From assembly GCA_902984215.1 (NCBI GenBank), contig CADWAF010004461.1:1-57348 (forward strand): 57,348 nt of DNA, given 5' to 3'. Position numbers and translations under genes: made by a program. How positions within the stretch are numbered: the stretch's first letter is position 1; each line of letters opens with the position of its first letter. Source of the DNA: Willaertia magna (lineage: Eukaryota > Heterolobosea > Eutetramitea > Acrasida > Naegleriidae). The notes under the pieces were generated by a model. The model did no database searches. It saw only the letters and a program-made list of their open reading frames with translations, and was not told the DNA's origin. Below are positions 44,798 through 54,385 of the stretch, piece by piece.

Positions 44798-45201
44798 TTA
44801 ATATTTCTTTACACCTCTCATACCAGGTGTGACTTCATATGCTCTGTCAGATAATCTTTTGACACCAATCATTCCTCTCATACCAGGAGTGACTTCGTAA
44901 GCTCTATCTGCCATTCTCTTAACTCCAATCATTCCTCTCATTCCTGGAGTTACCTCATATGCTCTGTCAGTAAGAATATCAGCTAATCTGTCAGCCAATT
45001 CATCCAAGAACTCACCATCAGAAAAAATCTTTTAACGCCAATCATTCCACGCATTCCTGGAGTTACTTCGTATGCTCTGTCAGATAATCTTTTAACACCA
45101 ATCATTCCTCTCATACCAGGAGTGACTTCATATGCTCTTGCAGAAACGCCTACAACAGCCAAACAAAGTACAATTAAAACACAACTGAAAATAGTATTCA
45201 T
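44798..45201 (-). CDS. Secreted repeated-peptide precursor (pheromone/neuropeptide-like)
   Basis: A precursor of about 135 residues. The signal peptide MNTIFSCVLIVLCLAVVGVSA is followed by five copies of AYEVTPGMRGMIGVKR (45135-45088, 45075-45028, 44962-44915, 44902-44855, and a short last copy 44842-44801 reading AYEVTPGMRGVKKY). Copies end in KR and are separated by LSDR, MADR or a longer acidic spacer. This is the layout of precursors cut at dibasic sites (yeast alpha-factor, animal neuropeptides). Copies differ almost only at synonymous codons, so the peptide is under selection. After copy 2 the frame is shifted in a T6 run (plus positions 45022-45027); one more T or two fewer would restore it, so an assembly error or a real break is possible. 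I recognise no homologue; the function is unknown. Confidence 0.75.
44801..45135 (-). repeat. Tandem coding repeat of five peptide units
   Basis: Five units of 42-48 bp with 12-bp spacers (one longer, 65 bp, between copies 2 and 3) inside the peptide precursor. Unit 1 versus unit 2 differs at six codons, all synonymous; unit 1 versus unit 3 also at six codons, all synonymous. Confidence 0.9.
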
Positions 45202-45490
45202 TTTGCTTTTTTTTTCACTGATAATTTGAAGGTGTCTGTGTTATATGAATTTAAATACTGAAATATTTAGAAATTTTTCCAGGTTGCCCACATATGCCTT
45301 GTGGGGTTGACTGGAACACGGTTTGAAGGGAACAGGTTGTCCATCCGTTTTTCCTCCATAAAGTTGAAAATTGTGGTATTTAGCGCTTAATACAAAATTG
45401 AGGTTGTTTTTCCGAATTGACTATCAAATAATCATTACAATGGTTGTATAAATAAGAATTTTTAAACTAGTAACTTAACTTGATAAATAT
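45202..45490. other. Upstream region of the peptide precursor; no gene seen
   Basis: This stretch separates the precursor start from the EMC3 stop, both on the minus strand, so it holds the precursor promoter and the EMC3 3' end. It is less AT-rich than other gaps. One short stem, CCCAC (45287-45291) and GTGGG (45301-45305), flanks ATATGCCTT. Nothing else recognisable was seen. Confidence 0.4.
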
Positions 45491-46249
45491 TTATTGTTTC
45501 CATTTACTTAACAATTCATTTTCAGCATTATGTAATTCAAATTGATGTTGAACCAATTCCAAATTTTCCCTTTCACTTTCAAAAGCCTTGCCATAATCCA
45601 TCATTGGATTACTTGCTTGCATTAATAAAGGATTTGAATTTTGCATCATTTGAGCATCATCTGCAGCATTACCTTCACCTAAAATTAAAGAAAAAACCCC
45701 TCTTAAACCAAATAAAATTAAGAAATACATTGAGGCACTTGTTACATAAGAAGTTTCTAAAGATTGTATTTCAATACCACGTTGAACCATTGCTCTAAAT
45801 CTATCAGTTAATGGAAAAGGGAATTTTGCAGTGATGAAATTAGAAAAAAAGAAATAAATCCAACCAAATGTAATTAAATTAGGTAAAAGTGTTTGCATAT
45901 TGTTTTTCATCATTTCCGTCATGTTATTAGGGTCTGCCATTGCTGATAATGCATTGGTTTCTATTTTCTGTCGGAATACACCTGTATTTTCTTTGTTAAA
46001 ATAAACTTTTCTTGCCACGAATGATTGTTGTGGAATATAATTACAATTTTTAGATAATATTTGTCCTTTAAGTAATGTTTGAGAATGTGTTAATTTATCT
46101 AAAGGAGGTGTTTTACTACTACGAAACATTAATGCAACATAGTGTCGTAAAATTCCGAATAATAACATGAAAATAACAATTGGTAAAAGTACCCAATCTC
46201 TTATTTGTGAATCAATCACCAAAGTGGCTGGGGTATGAAACATTGACAT
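45491..46249 (-). CDS. EMC3: ER membrane protein complex subunit 3 (EMC3)
   Basis: A 252-residue Oxa1/YidC-superfamily protein. It has an N-terminal membrane helix (IRDWVLLPIVIFMLLFGILRHYV), a cytosolic segment (ARKVYFNKENTGVF, then DPNNMTEMMKNNM) and two further membrane helices (ITFGWIYFFFSNFITAKFPFPLT; SASMYFLILFGLRGVFSLILG), followed by an acidic C-terminal tail. RFRAMVQRGIE, YVTSASMYF and LRGVFSLILGE are family hallmarks. The EMC inserts tail-anchored and multipass proteins into the ER. The start ATG at 46249 (MSMFHTP) follows AAAAAAA. Confidence 0.93.
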   Translation of the reverse strand: MSMFHTPATLVIDSQIRDWVLLPIVIFMLLFGILRHYVALMFRSSKTPPLDKLTHSQTLLKGQILSKNCNYIPQQSFVARKVYFNKENTGVFRQKIETNALSAMADPNNMTEMMKNNMQTLLPNLITFGWIYFFFSNFITAKFPFPLTDRFRAMVQRGIEIQSLETSYVTSASMYFLILFGLRGVFSLILGEGNAADDAQMMQNSNPLLMQASNPMMDYGKAFESERENLELVQHQFELHNAENELLSKWKQ

Positions 46250-46348
46250 TTTTTTCAAAGGTTAAGATGATGGTTATTGTTAGGAAAGTAATAAGCCAAT
46301 GAAACAATAATTTTGCAGATGCAATGGATTGGGTGCTTGTGAATTTAT

Positions 46349-47426
46349 TTAAAGTACCTTCATCATCATTTCATAAGCAAGGAAGGTAACAGCATTCAAA
46401 GGGAAAGCACGTACAATAGAACTATTTAATCCTCTAAAGAAAACATAATAACCTTCTTTCTTATAACTTTTCACACAACAATCAATAAAACCTTTATATT
46501 TATCATGTCCTCTATGTGGTGGGTCAGGTAAACTTTGAATTCTTGATTTTATAACATCGGACCAATAACTTAGCAACCAACATCCAACACCGGCAACACC
46601 TCCAGAGACAAATAATGCTAGTGGACTTTCTCCATAAGTTTCTTTCAGATATTCATAGAAAGCGAAATATGCTCCATAACTAGGTACATCCCTAATAATT
46701 GTTCCAGTCATTCCTTTTGAAATTCCTCTAATTCCATGAGATTTCCATGTTTTTATAAAACAATCCATGGGACCATTATATAAACGTTTCGTCAGTTCGT
46801 TTCTTCCTTGGTCTTGACATTGCAATCTAGTTTTCACTAATTCTAAAGGACTACAAATTGGACAATTGGCTAAACCTGCCAATGAACCAGCTAAAAACAC
46901 ATCAGTATAATATAACCAATCACTAGTAACTACTCCATTGTTTCTTCCTCTGTAATCATCGAGCATTCTCATTGTATTTCCATAAACACCAAAAATTATA
47001 GAGTTCAAAATACCTACTCCGAGTAAAGGAGAGGCTAAACCTTTATATAAACCGCGAGCTCCTTCATTCTTTACAATTTTATAAAGACTGTTATAAATTC
47101 TTCCTCCGTACTTATCGGGTTGTGTTTGAATTCTTACTGTTTAAAATTAATTAATAATTATTAATTAATAAATTAAATAAAAATATCTTTCTTTATGTTA
47201 TTATTTATTATTGAAATAACGAACCTTTAATAGTATCAAATGGGTGACCTGCAATTATACCACATATTCCACCAAAGTTTCCTGCAACAAAGTCTTTCCA
47301 AAAAGGCATTTGTTCGAAAGAGCCATGATGATCAGTTGTTGTTATTTCAGAATTAATTGTTTCATTATTTACACCTTTTACATTTTCATTAGAGTACAAT
47401 TCTTTTTCCTTGCTGCTATGTTCCAT
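46349..47426 (-). CDS. Mitochondrial carrier, SLC25 family (carnitine/acylcarnitine or basic amino-acid-like)
   Basis: Exons 47426-47225 and 47136-46349 with an 88-bp intron (47137-47224) give 329 residues with three carrier repeats. Signatures: HPFDTIKVR (formed across the splice junction), SPLELVKTR, and a third, YWSDVIKSR, in which the usual Pro is replaced. Six membrane helices and GLYKG/GISKG matrix motifs are present. The first repeat (HPFDTIKVRIQTQ) is like carnitine-acylcarnitine and SLC25A29-type carriers; the substrate is a guess. The donor reads GTTCGT, not GTAAGT. The start ATG at 47426 is the first in frame, and the N-terminus is acidic and extended. Confidence 0.83.
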
Positions 47427-47574
47427 TTCATCAACATTATTTACAACCACTGGTGGGTTTTATTGTGAATAGTTAATTATTTTTTTTTTAAATTTTTAAA
47501 TAAAAACCCGTTTCAAAGCACCCAAGTCCGAAGGAGGCCTCTACCGTAAACTGGACTAGAGATTACAAAGGATG

Positions 47575-49356
47575 TTAAGATCCTAAATGTTTCATTTCCA
47601 ACACCGCTAAAACAAGTTTCAATATCGCCTCTTCACTGAGGATTGGGTCGCACCTATCAAAGGTACCGAAAGCATTTGAATTCATACGAAACAGACAATC
47701 CCTTGTTGAGGAAGTCAAATCATAAACGTTAAGGTGCATGAAGCTCTCGTGAACGTAAACGATGGGTTGTTTGCATACGAAAAAAGAAGTATACTTGTCA
47801 ACAGGAATACCTTTGTCAAGTTTGGATTTCGTAATAGCTGCTATTTTTCTTAAACTGGCTTGCTCAAGAGGTATTCTGCATTCAGGTGTGTATAGTAAAG
47901 CACTGTTATCAGGCATAAACAAAGACATTAGTGAGCCACTTCCTATTGTAGAAATGTATACGTCCAGTTTTGAAAACAACTGAAGCTGTTCTTTATAGCC
48001 CAATTCCTCTAATTTAATGTCCACTATTGTGACTGGTTTGGAAATTCTGTTAACGATTGAGGAGGTGGGGAGATTATATGTTAAATATTTAATAATGCTT
48101 TCTCTGTTGTGAATGGCATTACCATGCCTTCCTGAAGATGGTTTGTTGTGAATACCAATTAATATTTCCTTTTTACTATGGATATCTTCATGAATTAGTC
48201 CGTTATTTTCCAGTATTTGATTTCTTAAAGCAAAGAAAGATTTGCTTCTCCCATGTACATCAGAATTTCCAATCATTGCCCTGTTACCTATTCCTAAAAT
48301 TACTTTTTTGAAACAAACATCTATTTCTTCATCTAAATTTCCATTGTAATCAAACTGAGGAGTAGAAGAAATGCCTGACTTTTTTCTAAGCTCATTCCAA
48401 ATGTCATCTCTAGGACAAGGTCCCACCTCAGTGTTAAAAAATAGAGATTTTGTAGATTGCTTGTTGTTGTTTGTTATTTGAACTTCATAGCTACACCTTT
48501 GTAACAAAGGTTGAGGAAAGGTCAACTGGAACCAACTCATTGAGTAGTAAGCAGTGGAGTTCTTATCATATTTAAAAGAAGATACCGCGTCTTCGCATTC
48601 ATTTAGAACAGGAAATATTTTAGAACAATCTCTGTTAAATATTTCATCCAACACAATAGGAACTATTTCTTTTGGATTCAACCCAAAGGAAAGCATCAAC
48701 TCGAAAACGGGAGCAAGGTTACAAGTTAATATATGACCTACATTTCCATTAGCGTATCTTTTCATCAGGACTGCATCTTGCAATAACCAACGTTGATTGT
48801 CAGGCAGAGCTCCATTAATTATTTTTGCCTTAATGCCTCCTCTTTTGGGGACGGAATGTATTTGTGAATGTAGAACAGCTATATATTCAAAATTTCCAAT
48901 TTCACTTTGGAATACTTCTAGTTCTTCCTCAGGAGAGTAAAGTAATAGTTCGCCTCTTCTATTTAGGCATACATTTTCAAGTAAATAAGATGAAGTTTTC
49001 CAATCTTGTCCTCTTGTTGGAATGTTTGTATGTTTGTAAAATTTAGAGTAAATTTTATCCCTTAATTTCCTAGTTTTAAATAAATTCCTTGTATTTTCTT
49101 TAAAAGATCTTAATGGAGAATCTGAAGGAAGGAAAGGGGTCTGGTCTAATATTTCGGTAAACTCAATGTTGTCTTGAAATTGTGAAAAAACAGTTTTCTC
49201 TTCTGTTATGGGTGGTTTAGGGTCTTTTTGAGTTTTGAGTAAGAAACTATAGAGAAATGAAATTGTAAATATTATAATACAAATAAATAGTATGCAACAG
49301 GATATGAAATAATAATAAGAGGTTCTTCTTGTTTTCCCAAATTCTCTCTTTAGCAT
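47575..49356 (-). CDS. Type II membrane glycosyltransferase, GT61-like (DUF563)
   Basis: A 593-residue protein. A short basic cytosolic tail (LKREFGKTRR) and a signal-anchor helix (about 15-40) precede a luminal domain. GNVGHILTCNLAPVFELML and the C-terminal KLDVYISTIGSGSLMSLFMPDNSALLY resemble the GT61 pattern (the second matches the G-A-x-LTN-x-LFMPPG-type block), and HNKPSSGRHGNAIHNRESII recalls its R-x-x-x-R segment. Golgi or ER location is likely. The acceptor is unknown, with O-GlcNAc or xylosyl transfer as precedents in the family. The start at 49356 lies 67 bp from the SMC4 start on the opposite strand; an open frame without A-rich context continues upstream but overlaps SMC4. Confidence 0.65.
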   Translation of the reverse strand: MLKREFGKTRRTSYYYFISCCILFICIIIFTISFLYSFLLKTQKDPKPPITEEKTVFSQFQDNIEFTEILDQTPFLPSDSPLRSFKENTRNLFKTRKLRDKIYSKFYKHTNIPTRGQDWKTSSYLLENVCLNRRGELLLYSPEEELEVFQSEIGNFEYIAVLHSQIHSVPKRGGIKAKIINGALPDNQRWLLQDAVLMKRYANGNVGHILTCNLAPVFELMLSFGLNPKEIVPIVLDEIFNRDCSKIFPVLNECEDAVSSFKYDKNSTAYYSMSWFQLTFPQPLLQRCSYEVQITNNNKQSTKSLFFNTEVGPCPRDDIWNELRKKSGISSTPQFDYNGNLDEEIDVCFKKVILGIGNRAMIGNSDVHGRSKSFFALRNQILENNGLIHEDIHSKKEILIGIHNKPSSGRHGNAIHNRESIIKYLTYNLPTSSIVNRISKPVTIVDIKLEELGYKEQLQLFSKLDVYISTIGSGSLMSLFMPDNSALLYTPECRIPLEQASLRKIAAITKSKLDKGIPVDKYTSFFVCKQPIVYVHESFMHLNVYDLTSSTRDCLFRMNSNAFGTFDRCDPILSEEAILKLVLAVLEMKHLGS

Positions 49357-49376
49357 TGTTGATTTTTTTCTGTTTG

Positions 49377-49384
49377 TTTCCCGC
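49377..49384 (+). promoter_or_regulatory. E2F-like site in the GT61/SMC4 divergent promoter
   Basis: TTTCCCGC matches the E2F core TTTSSCGC. It lies 40 bp before the SMC4 ATG. A second related site, TTCTCCCGCCAA (49389-49400), is adjacent. These are the only G/C-rich words in a 67-bp A/T-rich gap. Confidence 0.4.
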
Positions 49385-49388
49385 TTTT

Positions 49389-49400
49389 TTCTCCCGCCAA
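49389..49400 (+). promoter_or_regulatory. Second E2F-like site before SMC4
   Basis: TTCTCCCGCCAA contains the TCCCGCCAA core seen in E2F-regulated genes, 24 bp before the SMC4 start. Being paired with the site at 49377 raises its weight. Confidence 0.4.
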
Positions 49401-49423
49401 CTAAAAAATTTAAACAAAAAATA

Positions 49424-52400
49424 ATGAATAAATCAGATAGACGTTTAATTATCCAAAATTTAGTTTTAAACAATTTCAAATCTTATGCTGGGAAGAGAGA
49501 AATAGGACCATTCCATAAAGTAAGTTTTAAAACACTGTTATTTAACTAATTTATCACTAATAATCAAGAGTTTCACTTGCATAGTTGGACCAAACGGTAG
49601 TGGCAAGTCAAACGTTATCGACGCAATTCAATTTGTTTTCGGAAAAAGAGGTAAAAAACTTAGATTGAAGAAATTATCAGAGTTAATCCATTGTTCAACA
49701 AATTTTCCAAATCTAGAAGAAGCCAGTGTTTCTGTACATTTCGCTGAAATATGGATTAAAAATCACGAAGAAGAACAAACTGATTCAATGGAAACAACTA
49801 ACAATAATGATTTAACAGATGACATTGTTCCAAACTCTGAATTTGTAATCAAAAGAAATGTAACAAAGTCTGGTAATTCCACATACTTTATCGATGACAA
49901 CAAGAGTTCTTTCACAGAAGTGACTAATTTATTAAAGTCAAAGGGAATTGATTTAGAAAATAATAGATTTTTAATTCTTCAAGGAGAGGTTGAACAAATT
50001 TCATTAATGAAACCTAAAGCTCCAACCGAACATGAAGATGGTCTATTGGAGTATATTGAAGATATTATAGGAACTGATAAATATGTTAAACCAATTGAAG
50101 AAGCTTTTGTAAAGGTTGAAGAATTAAATGACAAAAGAACAGAAAAATTGAATAGATTAAAAAGTTCAGAAAAAGAAAAGGAAAGTTTGGAAGGTCCAAT
50201 GAATGAAGCTATGGCATACTTAAAGAAGAGAAGAGATCTAGTGGAAAATCAACACGTATTGGTACAAAGAATGGTAATGGATACAGATATCAAATTGTCA
50301 AAGAAAAGGGCAGATCACACCCAAATGAAACAACAATTCGAGGAAGAAAAATCGAAATTACAACAGATTTTACAAGAAATAAGTAAGAAAGAAGATGCTT
50401 TTAAGGAAGAAAAGAGAGAACAAGAAAAATTAAATAAGAAATTAGCAAAGTTAAAGTCAAAATTTGCTGCCCTAGAAAATAGAGATGAAAAATTGAAAGA
50501 AGACACTAAAAATACAAAAACAAGAAAACAACAATTAGAGAAAAGTTTAGAAAATATTAAGAGTAAAATTGAAGCATTGGAAAAGAAAATTGAGTCTTGT
50601 GAAAAAGATGAAAAGAAAGCAAAAGAAGAAATTGAAAAGATAACACCAGAATTGGAAAGTTCAGAAAGAACAGCTGAAAAGATTTATCAAGAGCATCAAA
50701 AAGATATTAAAAAGTTGTGTAAAGAAAAAGAATTAAAACAGAAGGAATTAGTTCCATATAAACAAAAAGAGAACGAAATTAAAGAAAAGATTTCTATAGC
50801 TCAATCAGAAATTAATTTAATTAAGGAAAAGAAGGATAGTAAAAAAAATGATATGGAAAAGGTTAAAGTTAATTTAGAAGAAACTCAAAAGAAATTAGAA
50901 GAAAAAAAAGAAGAACTTACTAAGAGAAAAAAGAATCAAACCCAAGTATTAACCAAACTTAAGGATGAGAAAGAGGGATTAGATAAACTTATTAAAAATT
51001 CTACAGAGTTAGAAAAGAAAGTTATTACATTGAAACAAAAATATGCCTCTCTAAAGAATGACCAACAAACAAATATGTCACAAAACAAATTGATTAATGC
51101 ATTATTGAATGAATCTAACATTCCTGGGGTTTGCGGTAGATTAGGAGATTTAGGTCATATAGACTCAAAGTATGACATTGCCATTTCTACTGCTTGTGGT
51201 GTATTAAATTGTGTTGTGGTTGAGACAACAGAAAGTGCAAAGAAATGTGTTGAATACTTAAAGCAACACAATTTAGGTATTGCTACATTTATTATGTTAG
51301 ATAAGATGAAACCTGCACCTACTACTACCCTTACAGAAACTCCAGAAAAGGTACCTAGATTATTTGATTTAATTCATGCCAATGAAGAAAAATATAGAAG
51401 TGCATTCTTCTATGGTCTTCAAAACACCTTAGTTGCAAATGACTTAGACCAAGCCACAAAAATTGCATATAATAAACAAAAGAGATGGAGAGTTGTTTCT
51501 TTGAAGGGTGATTTAATTGAAGATTACGGTACTATGAGTGGTGGTGGAAAGGCTGTTATGAAAGGTTTAATGACCTTGACGGGTGGTAAAAAAACAAGTA
51601 GAGTAACAGAGAAAGATGTAAAACAAGTAAAAGTGGAATTGGATGAGGCAGATTCCGAATTCAATACAATGCAAAATACTAGGTCTAGTGTAACACAATT
51701 TATTAAAAAGTTAGAAACAGAACATTCCAATATTACAATGGAAGTCAAAGAAATTACAATTGAAATAGAATCATTAGAAAACACAGTTAATGACTTAGAA
51801 AAGCAAGTTAAAAAATTAGAAAAAGAATTAAAACAACAACCAACTAATAAGAAAGAATTCGAAAATAGATTAAAAGAATTAAATGATGAAATTGAAGAAT
51901 ACAATCAAGAAATGACAGAACACAAAAAACAATACAAGACAATTGAGGTAGCAATAGAGCAATTGAAAGAACAAATAGATAACATTGGTGGAGGAAAATT
52001 AAAAACTCAAAAGGCTATTGTTGAACGATTAAATAACCAACTTGAAGAGGTAAATACCAAACTCAATAAGGCACAAGTCCAAAAAGAAAGCTCAGAGAAA
52101 TCTTTAAAGAAACTTCAAAAACAATTTAAATCTGAAGAAGATGAATTCAAAAAGATTGATTCACAACTGGAGGCTTTAGTAAAACAAAGAAATGAACTTG
52201 ATGAAGAAGCAAAGCCTATTCTAGAAGAATTATCTACTGCAGAAGAAAAACTTAAAGAAAAGGAATCTCAATTACAGTCAAAAGAGGCAGAATATGAAAA
52301 TTCAAAGAAAGAAGTAAATAAGATGCGTGAGAAAGAAGTAGAGCTAAAGAATGCCCTAGAGGATTGCGAAAAAGAAATGAAAGAACTTGAAAAACAAGTG

Positions 52401-53282
52401 ACAAAGAGATCTAAACAATTGGAAGAATATGAGAAAAATTATGACCAAGAGTTTGAAGTACTCTTTACACATGAAAAGAAGAAGGAAGAAAATGAAGTAA
52501 AAGAAGAAGAGCAAGAGGAAGAAGATAAGATGGATACCTCAGACGATACTGAATCAAAGAGTCTTAGTAAACGATTAAAAAGACTTTCACATGAAGAGTT
52601 AAAGAAAATTAATCCACAACAAGTCAACTATGATATTACTATCCTTGAATCAGAGCTTGAAAAGATGAAACCTAATCTGTCTGCAATTGATGACTACAAA
52701 AAGAAAGAACAAGAATATTTAAATAGATATAAAGAATTAGAAGAGGTTACAATTGAGAGAAATAAAACACAAAAACTATATGAAGAATTAAGAAGAAAAC
52801 GATTGGATGAATTTATGCGTGGTTTTAGTACGATAACAATGAAACTTAAAGAAATTTATCAAATGATTACTTTAGGAGGAGATGCAGAACTAGAATTGGT
52901 TGACAGTTTAGATCCATTCTCTGAAGGTATTGTGTTTTCTGTAAGACCTCCAAGAAAGAGTTGGAAGAATATTTCCAATTTATCTGGAGGTGAAAAAACT
53001 CTTTCATCACTTGCCCTTGTGTTTGCTCTTCATCATTATAAACCAACTCCAATTTATGTTATGGATGAAATAGATGCAGCATTAGATTTTAGAAATGTTT
53101 CTATTGTCGCAAACTATATTAAGGAAAGAACTAAGAATGATGCTCAATTCTTGATTATTAGTTTAAGAAATAATATGTTTGAAATGGCAAATATTTTAGT
53201 TGGTATTTACAAAACTAATGATGTCACTAAGAGTGTCACCATTAATCCCCATGCAATAACTATTCCTACCCCAACCCTGTAA
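49424..53282 (+). CDS. SMC4: Condensin subunit SMC4
   Basis: Exons 49424-49519 and 49569-53282, with a 49-bp intron (GTAAGT...CAAG), give 1269 residues (human 1288). It begins RLIIQNLVLNNFKSYAGKREIGPFHK, with the junction restoring SFTCIVGPNGSGKSN (Walker A 39-46). FVFGKRGKKLRLKKLSELIH, FLILQGEVEQISLMKPKAPTEH and DLIEDYGTMSGGGK are SMC4 markers. A coiled coil, the hinge (about 510-640, with GVCGRLGDLGHI), a second coiled coil, signature LSGGEKTLSSLALVFALHHYKPTPIYVMDEIDAALD and the D-loop follow. With SMC2 it forms condensin for mitotic chromosome compaction. Confidence 0.96.
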
Positions 53283-53363
53283 ATTATTAAATTTATTATA
53301 ACTATTAGCCCAATGTTTACAAAAAATTAATTGAAGGTGTTGTTAAATAAAAAATAAAAAAAA

Positions 53364-54323
53364 ATGGCTGAACGTAAAGTTATTCAAAAGTATTACCCAC
53401 CAGATTTTGATCCTTCTCTCATCCCGAGAAGAAGATTACCAACAACTAATCAAGTTAAAATACGTATGATGTTACCAATGTCAATACAATGTACAGTTTG
53501 TGGTGAATTTATGTATCAAGGTAAAAAATTTAACTCTAGAAAAGAAACAGTTCAAGGAGAAACTTATTTAAACTTAAAAGTATTTCGTTTCTACATACGT
53601 TGTACAAGATGCTCAAGTGAGATTACTTTTAAAACAGATCCAAAAAATAGTGATTACGTTGCAGAACATAATTGTACAAGAACATATGAACCTTGGAGAA
53701 AACAAACTTCAGAAAATAAAGAAGAAGAAGATGAAAATGATAATGAAGAAGAAAATCAAGATGCAATGAAAAGATTAGAAAATAAAACGATGGATACTAA
53801 ACAAGAATTAGAAGATTTAGATCATTTAGATTCAATTAAATCTTTAAGACAAAATCAATTAAGAATTAGTACAGATGATTTATTGGAACAATTAAATAAT
53901 AAAAAGAAGAGAAAAGAATTAAATAAAGATAACAATGATAACGAATTTAATGAAGAAGAATTAGAAGAAATTCAAAACTTTTATAAAAAGAAGAAAATTG
54001 TTATACCGCAACATTCTGTCTTGTTAGATGATGAAGATGAATTAGATAATGAATATTCATTAGAAAAAGATAATAATAACAATAATGGAAGCAGTAGCAA
54101 TAATGATGAAAAGGTGGTGACGAATAATAATTCTGAAAAAGTAGAACAAGAAAGTAGTTTGGAGGATAAATCTAAGGCTACTATAACTAGGGGTGAGGAA
54201 GAAGGTAATAATAGTTTACTTGGAGGTATATCAATCGTAAAGAAGAAGGAATCATCTACGAAAAAGAAACCTAAAAAGAAAAAGGATAAAAAGAATGCAT
54301 TAGGAATGCTAGCGGACTATTAA
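53364..54323 (+). CDS. YJU2: Splicing factor YJU2 (CWC16 / CCDC94)
   Basis: A 319-residue protein. The conserved N-terminus MAERKVIQKYYPPDFDPSLIPRR, zinc-coordinating pairs CTVC (43, 46) and CTRC (80, 83), GKKFNSRKETVQGE and FRFYIRCTRCSSEITFKTDP identify YJU2, a step-one spliceosome factor that docks the branch helix. After about residue 110 the protein is acidic, Asn/Glu/Lys-rich and disordered, ending in a Lys-rich KKKPKKKKDKKNALG motif. It is a plain ORF with the start following AAAAAAAA. Given the many short introns in this genome, splicing factors are expected. Confidence 0.94.
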   Translation: MAERKVIQKYYPPDFDPSLIPRRRLPTTNQVKIRMMLPMSIQCTVCGEFMYQGKKFNSRKETVQGETYLNLKVFRFYIRCTRCSSEITFKTDPKNSDYVAEHNCTRTYEPWRKQTSENKEEEDENDNEEENQDAMKRLENKTMDTKQELEDLDHLDSIKSLRQNQLRISTDDLLEQLNNKKKRKELNKDNNDNEFNEEELEEIQNFYKKKKIVIPQHSVLLDDEDELDNEYSLEKDNNNNNGSSSNNDEKVVTNNNSEKVEQESSLEDKSKATITRGEEEGNNSLLGGISIVKKKESSTKKKPKKKKDKKNALGMLADY

Positions 54324-54385
54324 GATTTTTGACCTAATTCACTAACTGTAAATTTATTATAAAATATACAACTTTAAAATATTTA

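Noticed and set aside
44983..45007. A spliced intron to explain the peptide-precursor frame change
   Set aside because: The GTGAGT donor with the nearby AG acceptors removes 28, 33, 52 or 54 bases, none giving the needed phase (2 modulo 3).
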